From the NCBI GenBank assembly GCA_905235295.1, contig CAJOLF010000003.1, positions 1 to 34,380 on the forward strand: a stretch of DNA of 34,380 bases. The letters run 5' to 3'. The notes beneath the pieces were generated by a model that did no database searches, was not told where the DNA came from, and was given only the letters and a program-made list of their open reading frames with translations. The DNA is from an uncultured Ruminococcus sp. (GTDB taxonomy: Bacteria > Bacillota > Clostridia > Oscillospirales > Acutalibacteraceae). Positions within the stretch are counted from its first letter, which is position 1. Each line of letters begins with the position of its first letter. The position numbers and the translations under genes were made by a program. Below, piece after piece: positions 1 through 8,169 of the stretch.

Positions 1-22
1 TATTTTAATACCATACGGTATT

Positions 23-508
23 TTATCTTCTTCCGTTTCCGTTGCCGCGGCGGCTGTAGCCCCTGCTTTCGCCGCGTTTGAGGTCGGACATCTTGTCCTC
101 GCTTGTCTGCTTGAACCTTGACATCATATCCTCAAAGGTAGTCGGAGCGCTTTTGCGGCTGCTCTGCCACTCAAAATCTCCCGGCGAAGTTACCGGCGGA
201 GCGGGCTTGTAAGGTTGTCTGCTTGGGCGCTCGTCGCCCTTGCTTTTTTCAAACTTACCGCGCTTTTGTTTTTCCTTGGGTAGAGCCTGCTTGATTGACA
301 GGCTGATTTTGCCGTCGTTTATCGCGAGAACCTTTACGTTTACGGTCTGCCCTACCTGAACATAATCGCTGATTTCATTGATATAGGTCGGCGCTACCTC
401 CGAGATATGTACCATACCTGTTTTTGAATCAGGCAGGTCAATAAACGCGCCGAATTTTGTGATACCCGATACCTTACCTTCCAAAATTGTTCCGACTTCT
501 AATGCCAT
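23..508 (-). CDS. yabR: S1 RNA-binding domain protein (YabR-like)
   Basis: ORF 161 aa; N-terminal S1 motif (VGTILEGKVSGITKFGAFIDLPDSKTGMVHISEV); sits next to divIC/yabQ/yabP as in Bacillus. Confidence 0.85.
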   Translation of the reverse strand: MALEVGTILEGKVSGITKFGAFIDLPDSKTGMVHISEVAPTYINEISDYVQVGQTVNVKVLAINDGKISLSIKQALPKEKQKRGKFEKSKGDERPSRQPYKPAPPVTSPGDFEWQSSRKSAPTTFEDMMSRFKQTSEDKMSDLKRGESRGYSRRGNGNGRR

Positions 509-570
509 AAAAAATTTTTACCCCTCATACCGGCTCGACTGAATTTTGAGACGGCGTTAAACCTTTCTGC

Positions 571-957
571 CTATTGTTCACCCGCGACGTTGATGAAAAT
601 TCTTTCACCCTCGCCTACATAGCCAAGATCCTCCTTGGCGATTTTCTCTATATAATCCGAAAGCTCCTGGCCTGAGTAGCCGCGAACCTTTTCGAGATAC
701 TGAGACTGAATTTCAACAACGTTAATCTGCTGCTCCAGCTCGCTGAGCTCCGCCTTTTTTTCCGCAATTTGTACGCTTTGGTTAATGATTGTTATAACAG
801 CGTAGAACGCGAAGCCGATTGCGGCAAGATAAAGCAGGATGTAGCGTTTTTTCCTCTTTTTAACAGGCTTTACTTCCTTGGGACCGTCAGATTCAAGAAC
901 AATCTTAGGCTCTTCGCTGAGCTCCGGCGGCTTTTTTTCCGTTACTTTTTTTGCCAT
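571..957 (-). CDS. divIC: Septum formation initiator, DivIC/FtsL-like
   Basis: 128 aa; basic N-terminus, one TM segment, coiled coil, EKIAKEDLGYVGEGERIFI C-terminal motif; SD agaagg upstream of the ATG. Confidence 0.85.
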   Translation of the reverse strand: MAKKVTEKKPPELSEEPKIVLESDGPKEVKPVKKRKKRYILLYLAAIGFAFYAVITIINQSVQIAEKKAELSELEQQINVVEIQSQYLEKVRGYSGQELSDYIEKIAKEDLGYVGEGERIFINVAGEQ

Positions 958-1417
958 ATTTATTCCTTCTGCTTTTTTTAAGCTTCCTTGAACTGTTAAA
1001 TGATTCTATTCTTACCCATATATTATACAATACCTTGAAGCTAATTTTCAATAGCTTTTTTGCAATTAGTTCAATTTTTGTGAAAATTGCCACGATTATT
1101 CCGCGCGTAAGCTTTACAATAGGTTTAAAGATTTTATGCAGCAGCCTGCCGAGCGTTAAACGGTAGATAAAAAATCCTATCAGCACGCCTAAAATTACGT
1201 ATATTCTGACATATCCGTCCAAAAATCCCAGCGAAAAGTAAAACACGCACAACGAGCATAAAAGCATAAAGATTATGTCGAGCGGGATTACCGTACTTTT
1301 TTTGGAATTAAACGCAAACCGGATAAGCGCGAGCACGCCGTAAAGCGCGCCCAAAGCCGCTCCGAGCGGAATTGACCACAAAAACGCGAACGATTGCTGT
1401 TCAAATGTCAGCTCCAT
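905..1417 (-). CDS. yabQ: Spore cortex biosynthesis protein YabQ
   Basis: 170 aa multi-TM protein starting MELTFEQQSFAFLWSIPLGAALGALYG; located between yabP and divIC. Confidence 0.85.
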   Translation of the reverse strand: MELTFEQQSFAFLWSIPLGAALGALYGVLALIRFAFNSKKSTVIPLDIIFMLLCSLCVFYFSLGFLDGYVRIYVILGVLIGFFIYRLTLGRLLHKIFKPIVKLTRGIIVAIFTKIELIAKKLLKISFKVLYNIWVRIESFNSSRKLKKSRRNKYGKKSNGKKAAGAQRRA

Positions 1418-1421
1418 ATTT

Positions 1422-1691
1422 TTACCTGAAAAGCTTTGACAGCTTTGATTTTGAAGCGCCGCCGATGTACTGCATGGCGTTGATTTTTCCCTCTACGGAA
1501 ACGTCGCCCGTTTCAAGATTAAGCTTTTCTATGTGAAGTCCGCTGCCCTTTATCACAAGCGTGCCGTCTGTTGTTTTAACGGATACAGCCTCCTCGTTAA
1601 AGCCGTTTACGTCCTCGGCTCCCGTGATTGCAAGCCGCGAGCGGTTGTCAAGCATCAGCGTGTGCGGCTTGGTTTTTGTGATTTCCCCCAT
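1422..1691 (-). CDS. yabP: Sporulation protein YabP
   Basis: 89 aa; HTLMLDNRSRLAITGAEDVNGFNEEAVSVKTTDGTLVIKGSGLHIEKLNLETGDVSVEG is typical of the YabP/YqfC family. Confidence 0.9.
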   Translation of the reverse strand: MGEITKTKPHTLMLDNRSRLAITGAEDVNGFNEEAVSVKTTDGTLVIKGSGLHIEKLNLETGDVSVEGKINAMQYIGGASKSKLSKLFR

Positions 1692-1700
1692 AATTAATTA

Positions 1701-1747
1701 CCTCCGTATATTTTTTATACTAATACTTAGTATTAAATATACGGAGG
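1701..1747 (-). promoter_or_regulatory. Long imperfect hairpin containing the yabP Shine-Dalgarno; overlaps a putative sigma-E promoter
   Basis: cctccgtata(1701-1710)...atactaa-tac-ttagtat(1717-1733)...tatacggagg(1738-1747); GGAGG of the yabP RBS is in the stem base. Confidence 0.6.
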
Positions 1748-1765
1748 CAGCTTTTAAAATATTCA
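1736..1765 (-). promoter_or_regulatory. Putative sigma-E-type promoter for yabP (yabPQ)
   Basis: Minus strand TGAATATT (1765-1758), 14-nt spacer, CGTATATT (1743-1736), close to the sigma-E pattern kmATATT-N13/14-CATACAnT. Confidence 0.4.
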
Positions 1766-1768
1766 GAT

Positions 1769-2011
1769 TTAGTATATGGCTTCATACATTGTTGAGGCGT
1801 CCTCCTTGCGGACAGCCTCCTTTACCGCGGTAACCCTTACCTTTACGCTACGAGCGCCGAGGGTTATCTCGATTATATCTCCTTCTTTTACGTCGTAAGA
1901 AGCGCGTGCCTGTTTGCCGTTTACGATTACCTTGCCGGCGTCACACGCCTCATTCGCAACGGTTCTTCGCTTGATTAAACGTGAAACCTTTAGATATTTG
2001 TCAAGTCTCAT
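1769..2011 (-). CDS. rqcP: S4-domain RNA-binding protein (RqcP/YabO, Hsp15-like)
   Basis: 80 aa; MRLDKYLKVSRLIKRRTVANEACDAGKVIVNGKQA S4 motif; adjacent to yabP. Confidence 0.88.
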   Translation of the reverse strand: MRLDKYLKVSRLIKRRTVANEACDAGKVIVNGKQARASYDVKEGDIIEITLGARSVKVRVTAVKEAVRKEDASTMYEAIY

Positions 2012-2035
2012 ATTAAACCTCGCCGTAAAAATACA

Positions 2036-2059
2036 AGGCTGCCCCGATTGAGGCAGCCT
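2036..2059 (-). terminator. Rho-independent-like terminator downstream of the HU gene
   Basis: Minus strand AGGCTGCC-TCAATCGG-GGCAGCCT followed by TGTATTTTT. Confidence 0.65.
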
Positions 2060-2074
2060 GTGATGTAAATTAAA

Positions 2075-2350
2075 TTACTTGTTTACTGTGTCCTTGAATG
2101 CCTTGCCTGCCTTGAAAGCGGGAACCTTGGAAGCAGGAATCTCGATTGAGTTGCCTGTTCTGGGATCAACGCCTGTTCTCGCGTTTCTCTGGCGCTGCTC
2201 AAATGTGCCGAAGCCTGTGAGCTGAACCTTGTCGCCTGCGGCAACCGCGTTTACGATTGTGTCAATTGTTGCTGTGAGAGCCTTCTCGGCGTCCTTCTTT
2301 GAAATTCCGCTCTGCTCGGCAACAGCAGCTATAAGTTCTGTCTTTTTCAT
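2075..2350 (-). CDS. hup: HU family DNA-binding protein
   Basis: 91 aa; MKKTELIAAVAEQSGISKKDAEKAL...GFGTFEQRQRNARTGVDPRTG signature. Confidence 0.95.
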   Translation of the reverse strand: MKKTELIAAVAEQSGISKKDAEKALTATIDTIVNAVAAGDKVQLTGFGTFEQRQRNARTGVDPRTGNSIEIPASKVPAFKAGKAFKDTVNK

Positions 2351-2351
2351 T

Positions 2352-3167
2352 TTAATTTTCCTCCGTAAAATTTTTTTGTGTTAATTTAACTTCATCCCAA
2401 AGGGAATCAAGTTTCTCAAGTGAAGCCGTTTTCATATCTATTCCCCGCTCTGCCGCTAAGGATTCGACCTTTGAAAAACGGTTTATGAATTTGTCGCAGG
2501 CGTCATAAAGAGCCTTTTCGCTGTCAATCTTCAAAAAGCGCGAAACGTTAACCACTGAGAAAAGCACGTCGCCGAGCTCCTCGTACTGATTTTCCGCGTC
2601 ATTATTTTTGATTGCCTCTTTAAGCTCGCCGCACTCCTGATAAAGGCTGTCAAGAGCGCCGTCAACGCTGTCCCAGTCAAAGCCGCATTTTGCCGCTTTC
2701 TTTTGCACCTTTTCGCTTCGCATAAGCGAGGGAAGCGCTTTTGAGACGCTTTGCATTGCCTGCGTTTGGGTTGTTTGGGATTTGGTTTTCATTTTTACCT
2801 CGTCCCAGTTTGTCAGCGCCTGATCGGCGTTTTCGGCGGATTTGTCGCCAAACACATGAGGGTGGCGGACAATCAGCTTTTTGCAGATACCGTCGCATAC
2901 GTCGTTGATATCAAAGCTGTTAATCTCGCGCTCCATCTCTGCGTGCAAAGCAACCTGAAGCAGAACGTCGCCGAGCTCTTCTTTGAGAAGCTCCTTGTCG
3001 TCTGTATCAATAGCCTCTATCGCCTCATAGGTTTCCTCGATAAAATTGGAGCGTATGGATTTGTGAGTCTGCGCCATATCCCATGGGCATCCGCCGGGAG
3101 CGCGCAAAATTTTAACTATCTCCGCTAAATCATCAAAGGTATAGTTTTCTTTTTGCTGAAAATCCAT
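2352..3167 (-). CDS. mazG: Nucleoside triphosphate pyrophosphohydrolase MazG
   Basis: 271 aa; CPWDMAQTHKSIRSNFIEETYEAIEAID and LKEELGDVLLQVALHA motifs, second MazG half present. Confidence 0.93.
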   Translation of the reverse strand: MDFQQKENYTFDDLAEIVKILRAPGGCPWDMAQTHKSIRSNFIEETYEAIEAIDTDDKELLKEELGDVLLQVALHAEMEREINSFDINDVCDGICKKLIVRHPHVFGDKSAENADQALTNWDEVKMKTKSQTTQTQAMQSVSKALPSLMRSEKVQKKAAKCGFDWDSVDGALDSLYQECGELKEAIKNNDAENQYEELGDVLFSVVNVSRFLKIDSEKALYDACDKFINRFSKVESLAAERGIDMKTASLEKLDSLWDEVKLTQKNFTEEN

Positions 3168-3230
3168 ATTTACATCTCCGTAAAACCGAGATTGACGTTT
3201 GTTGCCTTTCGCAACCCACAGTTTACTATT

Positions 3231-5039
3231 TTACCCAATTAAATGCAATTTTTCAAGTGTTTTTGCGATTTTTTCGCCTTTTGGCAAAAACTTTACCTCT
3301 TGAGCCGAAAATGTGTGTAATATTAGTAAAATTGCAATATAAACTACCGCCGCCGCAAGCACCGCGATTAGGGTTGAAATCCTGTGAGGCATGTGTCCCT
3401 CGCAAAGCATATTGACAAAATACGCCGTAAAGGAGCTTCCGATCGCGCCGATAAGCGGCTTGATTGTAGTGGAAAAGAAGTCGGGAACTATCTTTGAGTG
3501 TTTAACAAGCAGGAACATTCCGACTACGCAAATCAGCGCGTAGGAAATCAGCGAACCCGCCGTAGCTCCCTGAATATTGACCGAGGGTATGCTTACGAAT
3601 ATCCACGAGGTGCCGATTTTTACCGCCATACAAATTGTATAAAGAATCATAGGGAGCTTTACCCTGCCGATTCCGTTGAGCATACTGCAAATCGGAGTGA
3701 TGATACCCGTAAAAATGGTCGTTATACCCATCAGAGTGAGTACATCGCCGCCGATATTGACTATGTCGGGGCTTGAATAGATAAAGTTCATTATCGGGTG
3801 AGCGAGCACGCTCAGTCCGAGCGCCATAGGAAGCGTGAACATCATCGTCATTTTCAGCACGGTTTCTATCGAGGATTTCAGCTCTGCCTTGTTGCCCTTT
3901 GTATAAGCGCTGGTTACGTTCGGCATTGCGCTTGAACCGAATACCTGGGTAACCGCGGTGACAAGCTGCATCAAAGTCAGCGACGAACCGTAGCAGCCCC
4001 ACAGCCTTGTGTGGATTGTGAACGGAACGCCGTGGTCGCCGAAGAACACGGAATCGGGATAGTACATGTGGTACTGTTCGTATAACTCGTTAATGTTGCT
4101 GCCTGCCAAATTAAACAAAACGTTCTGGATTATTACCGCGTCAATCAAAGAGCCGATGCTCATTACAAGCGCTCCGCCTACAATCGGCAGCGCGGTTTTT
4201 ACAATAATCGCGAAGGTTTCGCGCTTTTCGCGCGCTTCAACGGAGTTTTCAATATATTCCCTTGGGATACCGTCTCCGCTGATTTTGTATTTAAGCACAA
4301 GATAGATGAAGGAGCAAAGGCTCGCTGTGCAAATTCCGCAGATATTGCCCGCTACGGAAAAAGCGAGGATTGTGTTTTCCGCCTCAACTTGATCCCTGAA
4401 GGTAAAATTCAGGAAGGTTCCCGTTTCGCGGTAATGCTCCATTCCGAACTTCATAATCAAAAACGCGAACAGCGCGCCGAGAATCAGCTTTACAACAGCC
4501 TCGATAACCTCTGAAACAGCGGTCGGGAACATATTGCGCTGACCCTCGTAATAGCCGCGGTAGATTGACGCGAGACAGCCGAAAAGAATCGTGGGCGCAA
4601 GCGCCAGCATCGCGTAAATTGAGTATGGAGATTTAATAAAATAAAACGCGTAAGGAAAGCTTACCGCCATCATCGCAAGCATACATACCAATCCGACAAC
4701 GGTGAAAAGCGGCACGGAAATTTTGTGCACCAGTTTTACGTCCTTGTAACGCTTTTGCGTCATATTCTCGGATATTAGCCTTGAAATTACGATTGGCAGT
4801 CCGCCTGTTGCCACAGTGAAAATAACCACGAAAACCTCGTAAGCGTTATTGTACAGTCCGACGCCCATTGAGGCAAGGCTGCTGCCGAACATAGAATATA
4901 TGTCCGCCAAAATAACCTTGTCAAGAAGTCCGAAGACCTTGACAATTACCATACTTACGGTGAGTATCGCGGCGCCCTTTACAAAAGTTTGAGAAACATT
5001 TTGCTCGGAATTTGCCACTGCGTTATACTTTTTTGACAA
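3231..5039 (-). CDS. Polysaccharide biosynthesis/lipid flippase family protein (SpoVB/MurJ-like, MOP superfamily)
   Basis: 602 aa multi-TM; SQTFVKGAAILTVSMVIVKVFGLLDKVILADIYS N-terminus; next to mazG as in the yabM-yabN arrangement. Confidence 0.85.
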   Translation of the reverse strand: MSKKYNAVANSEQNVSQTFVKGAAILTVSMVIVKVFGLLDKVILADIYSMFGSSLASMGVGLYNNAYEVFVVIFTVATGGLPIVISRLISENMTQKRYKDVKLVHKISVPLFTVVGLVCMLAMMAVSFPYAFYFIKSPYSIYAMLALAPTILFGCLASIYRGYYEGQRNMFPTAVSEVIEAVVKLILGALFAFLIMKFGMEHYRETGTFLNFTFRDQVEAENTILAFSVAGNICGICTASLCSFIYLVLKYKISGDGIPREYIENSVEAREKRETFAIIVKTALPIVGGALVMSIGSLIDAVIIQNVLFNLAGSNINELYEQYHMYYPDSVFFGDHGVPFTIHTRLWGCYGSSLTLMQLVTAVTQVFGSSAMPNVTSAYTKGNKAELKSSIETVLKMTMMFTLPMALGLSVLAHPIMNFIYSSPDIVNIGGDVLTLMGITTIFTGIITPICSMLNGIGRVKLPMILYTICMAVKIGTSWIFVSIPSVNIQGATAGSLISYALICVVGMFLLVKHSKIVPDFFSTTIKPLIGAIGSSFTAYFVNMLCEGHMPHRISTLIAVLAAAVVYIAILLILHTFSAQEVKFLPKGEKIAKTLEKLHLIG

Positions 5040-5070
5040 ATTATATCACCTAATTATCAGCAAAAATTAA

Positions 5071-5559
5071 TTATTCGGCAGTAGCTTCCTCGGCTGCGTT
5101 TTCCTCAGCGGGTTCAGCGGGAGCTTCCTCGGCGGGCTCGTCAACAACGTCTTCAGTTACGTCAACTTCGTCGATTACCTCGTCTGCCACATCAATTTTT
5201 GTTCCGCAAACGTTGCAGAAATTTGAGTTTCTAGGTAACTTTGCTTCGCAGTTAGGGCACTTCTTCTGGTTTTTAATCTCATCAATATGCGCGTTGATGA
5301 TTTCAAGGTTATCCTTGAGCTCGGTGATTTCGGTGATAACCTGATCAATCTGCTCATCCATATCGGCTCCGCAAGCCTTTGCCTTGTAGGTGTACTTACC
5401 CAATTCCCTGAGCTTCTTGTTGATGTCGCCTCTGATGTTGGCGGCTGTAATTTTGTGCTTTGAAGCGTCGTAAACCGTAGCCGCTTTCTTTGATACGGCA
5501 GAAGCCGCAGCCTTGGTATTTACAACAACGTCGTCAAGTATTCCATCGATTTTTCCCAT
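5071..5559 (-). CDS. Zinc-ribbon domain protein with acidic Ala/Glu/Pro-rich tail
   Basis: Start chosen at MGKIDGILDDVV (SD aaaggttgg); CPNCEAKLPRNSNFCNVCGTKI zinc ribbon; C-terminal VDEPAEEAPAEPAEENAAEEATAE. Confidence 0.75.
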   Translation of the reverse strand: MGKIDGILDDVVVNTKAAASAVSKKAATVYDASKHKITAANIRGDINKKLRELGKYTYKAKACGADMDEQIDQVITEITELKDNLEIINAHIDEIKNQKKCPNCEAKLPRNSNFCNVCGTKIDVADEVIDEVDVTEDVVDEPAEEAPAEPAEENAAEEATAE

Positions 5560-5573
5560 AATTACCAACCTTT

Positions 5574-5590
5574 CTTGGGATTTAATCCCA
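5574..5590 (-). promoter_or_regulatory. 5' leader hairpin of the zinc-ribbon gene
   Basis: Perfect palindrome arms TTGGGAT/ATCCCAA immediately upstream of the SD. Confidence 0.45.
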
Positions 5591-5612
5591 AATAAAAATT
5601 TTATTATCTCAT

Positions 5613-5641
5613 AGTATAACACTATTTAAGCCAATAATCAA
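5613..5641 (-). promoter_or_regulatory. Putative sigma-A promoter of the zinc-ribbon gene
   Basis: Minus strand TTGATT (5641-5636), 17-nt spacer, TATACT (5618-5613); -35 overlaps the hemZ stop codon. Confidence 0.5.
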
Positions 5642-7086
5642 CCGTAGAAATGCGAATAAAAATCGTATATTTCTGATTTTCTTTGTAGGATTTCATCAAA
5701 TCTGCCGATATATTCGTAAGGATACTTAAAATTGAATACTCTTTTAAGGAAATCCGAACCGCTGTCCCTGAGCTTTGTTACGCCTCCCGAGCCGCAGGCG
5801 AGTATTGTGTGGGTTTCGTCCATTACATATACATTGTACAGGCTCTCGCACCCGGGCTTTGACCAGCCGACATTTTCAAGATTGCCTACCATTCGCGTCT
5901 GACGGTAAAGATAATACGGTATGTATTTTTCCGCCGACAGCCTGCTTTGAGCGTACCCGAGCATTTCCCGCGCGCTCAGCGCCTCTTCCCTGTTGAGGAT
6001 TTTGCCGTCAAGCGAAAGACTTGACGCGCGCTTCATACAAAGGGCGTGGACGGTTATGCTCTCGGCGTTAAGTCTCAGCATGGAGTCGAGCGAATTGCGG
6101 AAGCTTTGAACTGTGTCGCTCGGCAAGCCAGCGATTAAATCCGTATTAATATTGTTAAACCCGTGCTTTCGCGCGAGGTTAAAAGCGTCGTAGAACTGCT
6201 CCGCGGTATGCTTTCTGCCAATCGCGCGGAGAACGTCATCATTGACGGTTTGGGGATTTATGCTTATTCTTTCAACGTTATTTTCTTTTAGAGAAATAAG
6301 CTTGTCGTCCGTAACGGTGTCCGGTCTGCCGGCTTCCACCGTAAACTCACGGCAGGTTGTCATATCAAACTCGGAATTTACCGTTGAAAGGACTTTGTTT
6401 AGCTGTTCCGCGCTCAGCGTTGTGGGCGTACCTCCGCCGAAATAAACGCTTTCGAGCCTCAGCCCCAAATCCCTCGCGGCTTTCGCGGTAGCCCTCAGCT
6501 CCTCGCAAAGCAAATCAACATACGGCTCAATCAGCTTTTGCGCGCGCTCAACCGAGGACATTACAAACGAACAGTAGCTGCACCTTGACGGACAAAACGG
6601 AATACCGACGTACAGGCTGAACGATTCGGGTTTTGACAGCTCGATAATTTTCCGCTCGTTTTTTTCGGTCATACACGCGAGCTCAGCCTTGTCTTTGCTT
6701 ACGAAAAATTCGGATGTAAAGCGGTCAAGCGCCGCTTCCGTCCCGATTTCTCCGCTGATTTTCCTGAGAAGCTTTACGGGACGCACCCCGGTGAGCAGTC
6801 CCCAGGGCTGAGAAATTCCGCTGTATTCGCTCAGAATTTTATAGAGCAGGGTGACAACGGCAAGCTCGTTGGAGTTGTCGTCGCTTTTCAGCAGCGAGGT
6901 CATTTCCCTGTAAAAATCCGCGATACGGACGCTTACGGTTATTTTGTCGGAAAGCTCCGAGAAAACATACGGCGGCTCATATACGGAAAACTCCTTGTGC
7001 ACGTTGATTTTTTCGTTTGGAAAAAACAATCTTGTGAGATTTTCAAGCTCAAACCAAAACCTGTTGTTTTTGACGTACAGGTTCAT
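5638..7086 (-). CDS. hemZ: Coproporphyrinogen dehydrogenase-like radical SAM protein HemZ
   Basis: 482 aa; radical SAM CPSRCSYCSF; YFGGGTPTTLSAEQL; HemN/HemZ-type HALCMKRASSL. Confidence 0.9.
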   Translation of the reverse strand: MNLYVKNNRFWFELENLTRLFFPNEKINVHKEFSVYEPPYVFSELSDKITVSVRIADFYREMTSLLKSDDNSNELAVVTLLYKILSEYSGISQPWGLLTGVRPVKLLRKISGEIGTEAALDRFTSEFFVSKDKAELACMTEKNERKIIELSKPESFSLYVGIPFCPSRCSYCSFVMSSVERAQKLIEPYVDLLCEELRATAKAARDLGLRLESVYFGGGTPTTLSAEQLNKVLSTVNSEFDMTTCREFTVEAGRPDTVTDDKLISLKENNVERISINPQTVNDDVLRAIGRKHTAEQFYDAFNLARKHGFNNINTDLIAGLPSDTVQSFRNSLDSMLRLNAESITVHALCMKRASSLSLDGKILNREEALSAREMLGYAQSRLSAEKYIPYYLYRQTRMVGNLENVGWSKPGCESLYNVYVMDETHTILACGSGGVTKLRDSGSDFLKRVFNFKYPYEYIGRFDEILQRKSEIYDFYSHFYG

Positions 7087-7087
7087 A

Positions 7088-7714
7088 CTACAATCTCCCC
7101 ATCAGAGGATTGTGCCTGCGCTCATACTCGAGGGTTGTGAACGGTCCGTGCCCCGTAATTACACGATAGTCGCCCTCAAAATTTTTCAGCCTTTTATGCG
7201 ACTGAATCATCATATAATCGTCGCCTGTGGGCAGGTCGGTTCTGCCTAAGGAATCGCGGAACAAAAGGTCTCCGCAAATTATGCAATCATCAAACACATA
7301 AATTCCGCAGCCGCTTGTGTGCCCCGGTGTGTAGTAGTATGTGATTTTTGTTTCGCCGAGCATAATGCTTTCTCCGTCGTCAAGCAGAATATCGGCGGAA
7401 AAAGGCTCCATATCAATAAAATGCTTTGCCGTGAGGTTGAGCGAGGGATTGCTCAAGAAGCGGTTGTTGTGCTTTCCCGTGACAATCTTTGCTCCGAATT
7501 CATCGGCAAGCGGCTTTGCGTAGCAAATGTGGTCGTAATGACCGTGAGTGAGCATTACATAATCAAGCTTTCCGCCGTCGCTTTGAATTTTTTTAATGAG
7601 GCTGTCTGACCTTCCGCCGGGATCGACAACAGCGCTCTTGCCGGTCGCTTCGTCAACAAGGTAGGAGCAGTTAGTCTCAATTTCGGTGACAGGATAAACT
7701 TCTGTTTTAATCAT
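7088..7714 (-). CDS. MBL-fold metallo-hydrolase (glyoxalase II-like)
   Basis: 208 aa; HGHYDHI, YTPGHTSG, CGDLLF, GHGPFTTL metal-binding motifs. Confidence 0.92.
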   Translation of the reverse strand: MIKTEVYPVTEIETNCSYLVDEATGKSAVVDPGGRSDSLIKKIQSDGGKLDYVMLTHGHYDHICYAKPLADEFGAKIVTGKHNNRFLSNPSLNLTAKHFIDMEPFSADILLDDGESIMLGETKITYYYTPGHTSGCGIYVFDDCIICGDLLFRDSLGRTDLPTGDDYMMIQSHKRLKNFEGDYRVITGHGPFTTLEYERRHNPLMGRL

Positions 7715-8166
7715 ATTTTCAAGTCCTTAGAATTAATACTTATTGTGACAGGTCCGTCGTTAATCAGCGAAACCTGCATATCGGCTCCGAAAACGCCCTT
7801 TTCAACGCTTTTTACGCCGTTTTCAAGGATAGCGCCGCAAAAATACTCGTACAGCGGCTCAGCCTTTTCGGGACGCGCCGCCGCGATAAAGCTCGGTCTT
7901 CTGCCGTGGGAGCAGTCGCCGCACAGCGTAAAGTTCGAGATTACAAGCACCGAACCGTCGATGTCCTTTACCGAGAGGTTCATTTTGTCGTTTTCATCGG
8001 TAAACACCCTGAGCACCGATATTTTGTCGGCGAGCGCCTTTGCGTGGCGTTCGTCGTCGTCCTGCTCTACCCCGAGCAGAACCAGAAATCCAACGCCGAT
8101 TTCTCCGACGGTTTTGCCGTCGATATCCACCCGCGCGGATTTTACCCTTTGAATTATCGCTTTCAT
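7711..8166 (-). CDS. dtd: D-aminoacyl-tRNA deacylase
   Basis: 151 aa; MKAIIQRVKSARVDIDGKTVGEIGVGFLVLLGV; SNFTLCGDCSHGRRPSF. Confidence 0.95.
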   Translation of the reverse strand: MKAIIQRVKSARVDIDGKTVGEIGVGFLVLLGVEQDDDERHAKALADKISVLRVFTDENDKMNLSVKDIDGSVLVISNFTLCGDCSHGRRPSFIAAARPEKAEPLYEYFCGAILENGVKSVEKGVFGADMQVSLINDGPVTISINSKDLKI

Positions 8167-8169
8167 AAA

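Noticed and set aside
7-22. aatacc-atac-ggtatt palindrome at the window edge as terminator of the S1 gene
   Set aside because: Short stem, no T-run on the minus-strand side, and truncated context at the window edge.
3502-4002. 166-aa minus-strand ORF in another frame of the SpoVB-like gene
   Set aside because: Out-of-frame shadow of a well-supported membrane protein; Arg/His/Tyr-rich translation typical of a frame artefact.
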